Shown here one piece after another: positions 1 through 5,096 of a stretch of DNA of 5,096 bases. The translations under genes were made by a program, and so were the position numbers. The DNA is taken from NCBI GenBank assembly GCA_021203425.1, contig JAJQBF010000064.1:1-5096 (forward strand). The letters are read 5' to 3'. Origin of the DNA: Clostridiales bacterium. GTDB lineage: Bacteria; Bacillota; Clostridia; Lachnospirales; CAG-274. The stretch's first letter is position 1. Each line of letters starts with the position of its first letter. Under the pieces are notes generated by a model. That model saw only the letters and a program-made list of their open reading frames with translations, had not been told where the DNA came from and made no database searches.

Positions 1-84
1 AAATTAGATTAGGACATTACAAAATTTACAGCAAGGAGTAAGGATTATATATTTATCGGAATTATAAGTATTTGGTATAAAAAA

Positions 85-630
85 ATGAACGAAATTTATT
101 GTCCGGTATATTTTAGATATTTAGGAAATGATTATGATGCGAAAACAAACTTTTCTGAAAACCATGATATTAATTATATAGAGGAAAGGATTGAGCGTAT
201 TTTGGATCCCGAAAAAACAGATCAATCTTTATTCGGGACAAGCGGAATGGCAGAAACATATTCTACCAAGAGGCTGGCTCTGCAGTTTTATGACGTACAG
301 GCGGAATTTAATAGGAAATATGAGCGGAAAATTGTTCACATGATAGTATTTTTCGGAGATGAAGCGTGTGGTATAGGTGATTTTATGGCAGCTTATATGG
401 ACAGAAGAATTGTCGATTATATTGGTCATAGATTTCAAACAATATTTGCCGTACATACGAATACGGAAAATATTCACATACACTTTATAATTAACCCAGT
501 CAGCTACACAAATGGTGCTCTTTATAGGACTACTACTATGACTGACTTAAAACGCTATTATGAAATAATAGATCAAATATATAGAAAAACTTATGGTGAC
601 TCAATGGGCGGTTATGGTTACTGCAAATAA
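85..630 (+). CDS. Short relaxase/mobilisation nuclease-like protein (MobP-type fold)
   Basis: This 181-residue protein resembles the short, stand-alone relaxase-like proteins of Clostridia. Relaxases nick an origin of transfer so that a plasmid or integrative element can be mobilised. What is visible: a DPEKTD motif at residues 41-46, GTSG at 51-54, and a three-histidine metal site HTNTENIHIHF (H124, H131, H133) followed by INPVSYTNG. The hydrophobic segment before the triad and the Asn-Pro-Val after it fit the family. The residue three before the D/N of the DPEKT motif, usually the catalytic Tyr, is Arg38 here; Tyr31 is the nearest alternative. The ATG at 85 is the only start codon in the frame after the stop at 10-12, yet no Shine-Dalgarno sequence precedes it. 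An AAGGAG at 33-38 is too far upstream. No mobilisation partner or oriT is visible. Family assignment is good; activity is doubtful. Confidence 0.8.
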   Translation: MNEIYCPVYFRYLGNDYDAKTNFSENHDINYIEERIERILDPEKTDQSLFGTSGMAETYSTKRLALQFYDVQAEFNRKYERKIVHMIVFFGDEACGIGDFMAAYMDRRIVDYIGHRFQTIFAVHTNTENIHIHFIINPVSYTNGALYRTTTMTDLKRYYEIIDQIYRKTYGDSMGGYGYCK

Positions 631-983
631 AAGTAAGGCATATCGGCAGTATTTCATAGGCATTCTCAGGTTTCAAACACCCCGTAATTTTCAAGCATTT
701 ATAAAACATCCGGTCGCAATAGATTTTTATTGATGTCGGAAACAAACCATTCTTGCAGAAACAACTTGAAATAACCCTTAAATATGCTAAAATGATTAAA
801 GATATGACTGTATAGCAAACCGGGCTGTTTTTCATAGGATTAATATTACGCCTCTCCATGGAACACTCCTCACTCCGGCAACTACGACTTAGACGAGCTG
901 TTCAGTTGGATAGACAGAATTGCCACAAAAGGCTGAAGTAAGCTTAAATTGTAGAAAATCCGCAGAAAACAAGTCAAAAAATA
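631..983. other. Gene-free stretch with possible coding relics
   Basis: I find no convincing gene on either strand. Two short plus-strand open stretches look somewhat protein-like. One is at 723-815 and contains LEITLKYAKMIKDM before a TAG. The other is at 844-936 and contains YDLDELFSWIDRI before a TGA. They lie in different frames, neither has a start with a ribosome-binding site, and I do not recognise either family. They could be decayed 3' ends of small mobile-element genes, or chance. The minus-strand open frame across this stretch is rich in Cys, Ile and Tyr and does not look coding. Confidence 0.4.
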
Positions 984-1012
984 TTGAAAATTGCTTATTT
1001 ATACGGTATACT
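984..1012 (+). promoter_or_regulatory. Sigma-A-like promoter for the DUF4391 gene
   Basis: TTGAAA at 984-989 and TATACT at 1007-1012 each match the -35 and -10 consensus at five of six bases. They are separated by exactly 17 bases. A perfect TATAAT follows at 1012-1017, but its best -35 candidates (TTGCTT at 991-996, or TTGAAA) give spacings of 15 or 22 bases, so it is the weaker choice. Transcription would start near 1019, leaving a leader of about 70 bases before the ATG at 1092. I see no clear operator in the leader. Confidence 0.65.
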
Positions 1013-1078
1013 ATAATAACAGAGTGTATACAAATACTTACGGTTATTTTTGAAACCATATATTTTCAGAAAAACGAC

Positions 1079-1084
1079 AGGAGG
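1079..1084 (+). promoter_or_regulatory. Strong ribosome-binding site AGGAGG
   Basis: A perfect AGGAGG lies seven bases before the ATG at 1092. It fixes that ATG as the start. The longer frame that begins at a TTG at 1050 has no comparable site, and its extra 14 residues have no counterpart in the family, whose members begin near an MLGLP-like sequence. Confidence 0.9.
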
Positions 1085-1091
1085 TTATGAT

Positions 1092-1760
1092 ATGTTGGGG
1101 CTGCCTCGAAATACAGAATTTAACAGAATTATTCCAAAGGAAAAGCTGTTAGCAATGGCTGTTACGGCGGATTCAGTGCGGGATGTTTATGAAAGTCAGG
1201 TTAGCCGTATAATATGGAGAAATAAACTCTCAAGAAGTACATACCTGCCTTATTCTGCCGTATCTATAGGCTCTGAACTGGAATTAATTGAGATACAGAC
1301 TAAAATGCCTGTATTAGACAAGCGCATTTTGAAATGTATAGACAATAGTATTCCCTATTATATATTTCACGTTGTTACCAATAACAATATGTATCAGGCA
1401 TGGGCTGCGGGAAAAAGCTGCTTAAACCGTACTGTACGTATAGAAAGCTATCATCATACAGGGTGGCTGCAGGAGCAGGATTTTCGGTTTGTTTTTACGG
1501 GAAATACTCCGACAGCAACTCTGCATAATCTTATTAAACAGGTCGATTCATTTTGTATCAAACCAATGAATGAACAATTTGAAAAGTGCAGTGAATTTAT
1601 GAAATATTTTCGAAGTATGAGAATGTCACGTTCCTATAAGCCGGTATTGGTATTAGCCGCAATTCAATGCGGCGGAACAATTTCACTTGAAAAAGCCGCA
1701 CAGCAGTTCATAAGATTTTATCAAGGCAGGGCAGACAGAGGACAGCCGACGGAAAAATGA
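1092..1760 (+). CDS. DUF4391-like protein, stopped early by an in-frame TGA
   Basis: The 222-residue product begins MLGLPRNTEFNRIIPKEKL and matches my memory of DUF4391 proteins: an LP..TE.N..IPK N-terminus, a conserved W.NKLS segment, then a region ending near residue 153 (LHNLIKQV). DUF4391 has no established biochemical function. Its genes often lie beside helicases and methyltransferases of restriction-like loci (family knowledge). After residue 160 comes a second domain with SYKPVLVLAA (from residue 181) and FIRFYQGR (206-213). I associate this pattern with the C-termini of some defence helicases and nucleases, but cannot name the family. The TGA at 1758-1760 falls in the middle of this domain. 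The frame continues downstream to 1994, so the intact gene was probably 300 codons. Start choice rests on the AGGAGG at 1079-1084. The gene converges with the helicase gene. Confidence 0.75.
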   Translation: MLGLPRNTEFNRIIPKEKLLAMAVTADSVRDVYESQVSRIIWRNKLSRSTYLPYSAVSIGSELELIEIQTKMPVLDKRILKCIDNSIPYYIFHVVTNNNMYQAWAAGKSCLNRTVRIESYHHTGWLQEQDFRFVFTGNTPTATLHNLIKQVDSFCIKPMNEQFEKCSEFMKYFRSMRMSRSYKPVLVLAAIQCGGTISLEKAAQQFIRFYQGRADRGQPTEK

Positions 1761-1994
1761 TACTGTATATATTGTGATAAAGGGACATCTCTCAGTAAAG
1801 TTTATTATAATCTTGTTAATATGCCTATAGCTGCTTTGTGCAGCAGCGGATATTTTACATATGAAAGTATTACTTGCACTTTCTCGTTTGCCGATAATTT
1901 ATATGACAGTCTTTCATTGGAAGAAATAGATGAAATCGAAAACATATGTAAAATGCGTTTGAGTAAATATTTTAATAAAATAAGCAGTAAATGA
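1761..1994 (+). pseudogene. Severed C-terminal tail of the DUF4391-like gene
   Basis: The 77 codons after the TGA stay open in exactly the same frame and end in TGA at 1992-1994. The translation is protein-like: NMPIAAL, then SLEEIDEIENICKMRLSKYF near the end. That matches the ending I expect for domains carrying the SYKP...FY..R pattern, namely an acidic helix and a terminal L..YF. The terminator stem begins at 1996, just after the second stop, which marks this as the original gene end. A fragment like this would be translated only by readthrough. The ATG at 1830 has no ribosome-binding site. Confidence 0.75.
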
Positions 1995-1995
1995 A

Positions 1996-2022
1996 AAATG
2001 CCCGTCTTTTCGGCGGGCATTT
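1996..2022. terminator. Bidirectional hairpin terminator between convergent genes
   Basis: AAATGCCCG (1996-2004) pairs with CGGGCATTT (2014-2022). Two further inner pairs (one a T-G wobble) close a five-base loop. Read on the minus strand the stem is followed by TTTTTC, a usable U-tract for the helicase gene. Read on the plus strand it is followed only by TTTAAG, so termination of the DUF4391 transcript is probably weaker. A small second hairpin (GCCG/CGGC near 2044-2054) lies between it and the helicase stop codon. Confidence 0.8.
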
Positions 2023-2067
2023 AAGCTGTTTATATGTTGAACGGCCGAAATCGGCTGATTAAGGCTT

Positions 2068-3927
2068 TTACTCGTATTTGTCGCTTTTTCTGCGGTTTTC
2101 CTCTTTTGTAAGAAGCTGAAGATTATCAAGCCTTGTAAGACCGCCCTCTTTTCTGGGCTTTATGTGGTCAATTTCAAAGTCATTTCTGTTTTTGCTTTTG
2201 AAACCGCTTAAAGCCGAATAATAATATCCGCCTTTATAATATTTTCTATATACCTCATCTGTAAGCCACAGCCATAAATCATAGTTTCTTTTGCGAATTT
2301 CACCCAAGTCAAGCTTAGTGTAGTCTATAGATTCATATTCAATAACCGGGGCTTCCGCCAAGGGCTTGTTTTTTTCGGACTTCACGGGAGACTCCGGCTT
2401 GCATTCACAAAGGTCGGAATCCGTGCAAAGCTCATGGGGAAGGATTAAGTCGGTATTGTTTTTATCGGCAAAGGTGACTATATAGGCCTTTTCCGCTCCG
2501 CCGGACTGAGTTCCTCTTAAGGCTCTGCCTACCATCTGTGTCATAAGCCTTTTGTTTATTGTGGGTCTTGCTATAAATACGGTTTTGGCTTCGGGAAAAT
2601 CCGCACCTTCCGTAAATATGTCATAGTTTACCACAACGTCTGTCTTCTTAAGCCTGAAAGCATTTCCCACGGCGTCGGAGTTGTTGAATTTCGAAGCGGC
2701 GCACATAGACTTTACCTTACCTGTTTCGTTAAAAAGACTGTCAATCTCAATTGCATCATCAACGGATTTTGCAAAAACAATTGTTTGACCGTATTCTTCT
2801 TTGTTTTCTATATAATGCTTTGCTATAATTTCATTTATCTGTTCCTGAGGCATTCCTTCGGAATTGACATATTTAAAACAGGGCATAGCCAAAATTCCTT
2901 TGCTTATTAATTCGGCAAGGGATACATCGCCTATAATTCCGTCGGGAAAAAGATTTTCCAAAGCGGTCTGTTCCTCGCCTTTTGTTCTGTAGGGGGTAGC
3001 AGTCAGCCCAAGCATTTTAAAGCTGTTTGCATAGCTTTTTACAATATTGATTATATTTGTATATTCTGCCGCAGCGGCATGGTGTGCTTCGTCAATTACC
3101 AAAACAACCTTGTCACTATTGGGCTTAAGCCAGTTGTTTACAAAAAATTTCAGACCCTTGTCCGGGCGGAGACTGTCTATAATCGAAATGAGAAAATCGT
3201 CATTTTTATCAATGTTGGCGGGAATGTCATGTATTCCTGAAATTATCCGGCGCTTGAAAACCTTTCCCTCGTCCGCAATATTGCCGTAGCAAACCTTTTC
3301 AAAGGCATCTGCGGCCTGATTTAAAAGAATCTGCCTGTCTGCAAGCCATATAACCTTTCCACCTTTATTAAGTATATTTTTCATAAGCCAGTAACAGGCG
3401 GTAATTGTTTTTCCGGCTCCTGTGGGAAGAACGAGAAGCCCGGCAAAGCTGTCCCTTTCGGGAATTTCTCCTATAGCCCTTTCCTGATGGTCATAAAGTT
3501 CTATATTGCTTTGTTTTCCGCTGACGGTAATTGAAGCGGCGTAATAATTCGGGGTTTCCTTTAAAAGCATATCCTGTAAAGCATCATAATAGCCGTTTTT
3601 CAGAAATTCAAGCTTTCCGAGATAGGATATAGTAAACTGATTTTGATTTTCCTTTCCGAATTTTAAGGCTTCGTCATATCTCTTTAAGCGTATCAGGGTG
3701 TCGAATTTATTTCTGTAGGGGTAAGGTGAGCTTTCGCAGAGCTCTATGGCTTTTTCAAAATACTCTAAAGCCTCTTCAAGCCTTCCCAGCATTAAAAGAT
3801 CATAGCCTAAATAATTGTATGCAAAGGTATATTCCGAGTCAAGCTCAAGACACTTTTTTCTAAACCCCACAGCTTCGTTATATTTTCTTTGTCTGCTGTA
3901 TGCACAGGCACCGTTATAATAAAACAA
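2068..3927 (-). CDS. DEAH-box SF2 helicase with C-terminal HNH endonuclease (3' part of split gene)
   Basis: In the 619-residue frame, residues 1-130 are the last TPR units. The helicase core spans roughly 140-500: YDHQERAI (145-152), Walker A PTGAGKT (168-174), DEAH (279-282), TAT (309-311), GADFPEAKTV (441-450) and motif VI QMVGRALRG (464-472). This is the Ssl2/RadD/type III restriction branch of SF2, which moves on nucleic acid using ATP. A charged, Pro-rich linker (about 505-535) leads to the HNH domain: EIDHIKPRKEGG (585-596) with D587-H588, N602 and N611, all expected metal or catalytic residues. The nuclease cuts DNA in this family. The frame's first start codon is a TTG at 3927 with no ribosome-binding site, in the middle of a TPR unit, so this is not a true start. 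All helicase and HNH motifs are intact, suggesting recent breakage. Confidence 0.9.
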   Translation of the reverse strand: MFYYNGACAYSRQRKYNEAVGFRKKCLELDSEYTFAYNYLGYDLLMLGRLEEALEYFEKAIELCESSPYPYRNKFDTLIRLKRYDEALKFGKENQNQFTISYLGKLEFLKNGYYDALQDMLLKETPNYYAASITVSGKQSNIELYDHQERAIGEIPERDSFAGLLVLPTGAGKTITACYWLMKNILNKGGKVIWLADRQILLNQAADAFEKVCYGNIADEGKVFKRRIISGIHDIPANIDKNDDFLISIIDSLRPDKGLKFFVNNWLKPNSDKVVLVIDEAHHAAAAEYTNIINIVKSYANSFKMLGLTATPYRTKGEEQTALENLFPDGIIGDVSLAELISKGILAMPCFKYVNSEGMPQEQINEIIAKHYIENKEEYGQTIVFAKSVDDAIEIDSLFNETGKVKSMCAASKFNNSDAVGNAFRLKKTDVVVNYDIFTEGADFPEAKTVFIARPTINKRLMTQMVGRALRGTQSGGAEKAYIVTFADKNNTDLILPHELCTDSDLCECKPESPVKSEKNKPLAEAPVIEYESIDYTKLDLGEIRKRNYDLWLWLTDEVYRKYYKGGYYYSALSGFKSKNRNDFEIDHIKPRKEGGLTRLDNLQLLTKEENRRKSDKYE

Positions 3928-4525
3928 AGGCGAAGATGATTTGGCCTTTCTTTCATTGCAGTATGCAAAAACTTCGTCAAATTTTTCTTCTTCAATAAGA
4001 TAATGTATAAGCAGACCGTCGGCATCGGGACATTCACTGTCAAGGTCAAGACATATCCTTATGTATTTTTCCGCTTCTTCATAATTTTTTTTGTTCGCCG
4101 TACATATAAGCGGCTCCGTAATATAAAGAAGGAGTTTTGGCTTTTTTCTTCCTTGAGTTGAAAAATTTTAAAGCTTCGGCATATTTCTTTTGATTTGAAA
4201 GGCATATCATTAAGCTCCTGTCGGCTTCGGGATAGCTGCTGTCAAGGTCAAGACATTTTCTTAAGTATTTTTCTGCCTTGCCGTAATCTTTTTTATAGTC
4301 ATACATACAGCCGACAACAAAGAATATAACAGGGCTTTCCGATGTATCTTTTATTGAGTTAAAAAATCTGTCTGCTTCATCACATTTCTTTTGCTCTATA
4401 AGACTGCATATTAAAAGCTCTTTTGCCTACGGATGTTCTTCGTCAATTTCAAGGCATTTTTTGAAGTATTTTTCTGCTTCAGCAAGCTGTTTTGTTAAAT
4501 AATAGGCTGCGGCTGCTTCACAATA
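3922..4525 (-). repeat. Three tandem 67-residue (201-bp) double-TPR units
   Basis: Unit A is 4525-4325, unit B 4324-4124 and unit C 4123-3922 (202 bp because of the extra base). Each has the pattern YY/FF..G..Y, then AEKY(F/L/I)..CL(E/D)(I/L)D, and ends with a helix and SP/TP followed by a hydrophobic pair. Each unit is two 34-residue-like TPR motifs. The DNA is also conserved: an 18-base word CTGTCAAGGTCAAGACAT occurs at 4037-4054 and 4239-4256 (plus strand), and AAGTATTTTTCTGC occurs at 4263-4276 and 4464-4477. A further, more diverged unit follows below 3922 and leads into the helicase. Confidence 0.85.
4079..4426 (-). pseudogene. Middle TPR segment between TAG and frameshift
   Basis: These 115 codons follow the TAG in the same frame and end at a TGA (4081-4079) just past the A8 run. 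They contain the rest of TPR unit A, all of unit B (CLDLDSSYPEAD, then KKYAEALKFF) and the beginning of unit C (YYGAAYMYGEQKK). The only internal ATG, at 4306, falls within a repeat (CMYDYKKDYGKAEKY) and lacks a ribosome-binding site, so independent translation is unlikely. With seven instead of eight A's the frame would read EQKNYEEAEKY and join the helicase frame. Confidence 0.85.
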
Positions 4526-5096
4526 ATAAGAGGCATCAAAACATTCTTCCGGATTAAAGCCTGCCTTTTTACAGATTTTATAAGAACGGACATGGTGTTC
4601 AATACTTTTTTCATCTTCACATTGTCCACTGTAAACAGTGCCTAAAAGCCATTCGGCCAAATACCAATTCGGGTCTGCTTTAAGAACTCTTTTGAGCTTT
4701 GCTTCCGCCGGTTTTTCGGCAGTTAATGCATCTACTGCTTCAATAAATAGTTGAAAGGCAGAACCTTTACAGTATTTTTCTGCGATTTTTTCAAGCCCCT
4801 TAATTGTGTCCGACAGCTTGTCTTCAGTATTGACATTGTTAAAAAACCTCAAAACATATTTAAAGGCAATATCGCTTGTGATTATATTGCTTTTTGAAAA
4901 ATCGCTTATAAAGCCTTCCGTATAATAAATATAGTCGTCATATTTTCTGCCGATATAGCCTGCAGCTGCCATAGCTAAATTTTTTTCCTTATTATTTGAA
5001 GCTGCTTCGGCAAGGGCATATAATTTTTTGGCTGTTTTCGAATTGTTGAGGTACAATAGAGAGGTAACACAAATAAAAAAATAGTAAGGTTCTCCA
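4427..5096 (-). CDS. N-terminal TPR-rich segment, open at the right edge and ended by TAG
   Basis: 222 sense codons run from the window edge to the TAG at 4429-4427. The frame is open through the edge (EPYYFF...LLYLNNS), so the TTG at 5056 is not the true start and the gene begins outside. The sequence is all-helical in character, rich in Ala, Lys, Glu and Tyr. The clearest repeat is AEAEKYFKKCLEIDEEHP at the end, a typical TPR B-helix and turn. Earlier parts (KPAEAKLKRVLKADPNWYLAE) are degenerate TPR. No membrane segment or signal peptide is visible, so the protein is cytoplasmic. The expected partner is protein or peptide, unknown here. The stop falls where units B and C have Glu and Asp. 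Confidence 0.85.
   Translation of the reverse strand, partial: GEPYYFFICVTSLLYLNNSKTAKKLYALAEAASNNKEKNLAMAAAGYIGRKYDDYIYYTEGFISDFSKSNIITSDIAFKYVLRFFNNVNTEDKLSDTIKGLEKIAEKYCKGSAFQLFIEAVDALTAEKPAEAKLKRVLKADPNWYLAEWLLGTVYSGQCEDEKSIEHHVRSYKICKKAGFNPEECFDASYYCEAAAAYYLTKQLAEAEKYFKKCLEIDEEHP

Larger units (their letters stand above)
2068..5096 (-). pseudogene. TPR-SF2 helicase-HNH nuclease gene, broken by a TAG and a frameshift; 5' end off-window
   Basis: This is one gene, not three. Reading leftwards, the frame is open from the right edge to a TAG at 4429-4427. It continues in the same frame to an A8 run (4085-4092 on plus), after which it must shift by one base to reach the helicase-HNH part ending at TAA 2070-2068. 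TPR units run uninterrupted across both breaks with perfect register. With the TAG counted as a codon and the extra base removed, 1008 codons are visible, and the start lies outside. The predicted protein has an N-terminal TPR array for protein contacts or sensing, then an ATP-driven nucleic-acid translocase, then a nuclease. I infer a restriction or anti-phage role; no methyltransferase is in view. If the lesions are real, no full-length protein is made without bypass. Confidence 0.85.

Noticed and set aside
3..41. Twelve-codon open end (IRLGHYKIYSKE then TAA) as the 3' end of an upstream gene, with an AAGGAG at 33-38
   Set aside because: Too short to support, and the AAGGAG lies 46 bases before the only ATG, so it does not serve the relaxase-like gene.
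536..859. 107-residue minus-strand open frame
   Set aside because: It overlaps the relaxase 3' end, is rich in Cys and Ile, has no recognisable motif, and covers DNA where no gene is supported on either strand.
1050..1091. Extra 14-residue N-terminal extension of the DUF4391-like gene from a TTG
   Set aside because: The TTG has no ribosome-binding site, whereas the ATG at 1092 has AGGAGG at ideal spacing and family-like first residues.
1805..2129. Two 71-residue minus-strand open frames (1805-2020 and 1914-2129)
   Set aside because: They lie over the DUF4391 tail, the terminator and the helicase 3' end, have no ribosome-binding site and show low-complexity hydrophobic sequence; they are antisense shadows.
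3807..4049. 80-residue minus-strand frame over the TPR region, and the 3047-3289 plus-strand frame
   Set aside because: Both are out-of-frame readings of the TPR-helicase gene; the repeat register and helicase motifs identify the true frame.
4085..4092. Classic -1 programmed ribosomal frameshift on the A8 run
   Set aside because: A -1 shift leads to a stop within about ten codons; only a net loss of one base (or +2) enters the helicase frame. No stimulatory hairpin is obvious downstream.
1..5096. CRISPR array, tRNA, rRNA or insertion-sequence ends
   Set aside because: No short direct repeats with spacers, no cloverleaf or rRNA-like segments, and no terminal inverted repeats with a transposase were seen; the only periodic repeat is the coding TPR array.

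Overview
The window is AT-rich DNA with a strong AGGAGG ribosome-binding site, a sigma-A-like promoter and a short Clostridia-type relaxase. I infer a low-GC Firmicute (Clostridia-like) accessory region, probably part of or next to a mobilizable element. No housekeeping gene is present to confirm the host.

Layout. Bases 85-630 (+) encode a 181-residue relaxase/mobilisation-nuclease-like protein with the histidine triad. The usual tyrosine position before the (N/D)PEKT motif appears to hold Arg. Bases 631-983 hold no convincing gene, only two short open stretches that may be relics. A promoter (984-1012) and ribosome-binding site (1079-1084) lead into a DUF4391-like gene starting at 1092 (+). 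It stops at a TGA at 1758-1760, but the same frame stays open for 77 more codons and ends at 1994, one base before a hairpin terminator (1996-2022). The TGA therefore looks like an in-frame nonsense codon inside the C-terminal domain of a 300-codon gene.

The other half of the window, 5096 down to 2068 (-), is one very large gene. It has an N-terminal array of tetratricopeptide repeats (TPR), a superfamily 2 DEAH helicase core and a C-terminal HNH nuclease. Its start lies beyond the right edge. It is broken twice: a TAG at 4429-4427 inside a TPR unit, and one extra base in an 8-base A/T run at 4085-4092. Both lesions are supported by the internal 201-bp repeat: equivalent bases lie 201 bp apart across the undamaged junction but 202 bp apart across the run. 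Repaired, the visible part would be 1008 codons.

Working together. The two accessory genes converge on a shared, probably bidirectional terminator. A TPR-helicase-HNH protein beside a DUF4391 protein resembles a restriction or anti-phage locus on a mobile element, but that role is inference. As the sequence stands, both genes carry inactivating changes. The locus is decayed, the changes are assembly or sequencing errors, or they are bypassed by readthrough or slippage. The whole-gene TPR-helicase-HNH architecture and the three lesions are the points most worth checking.
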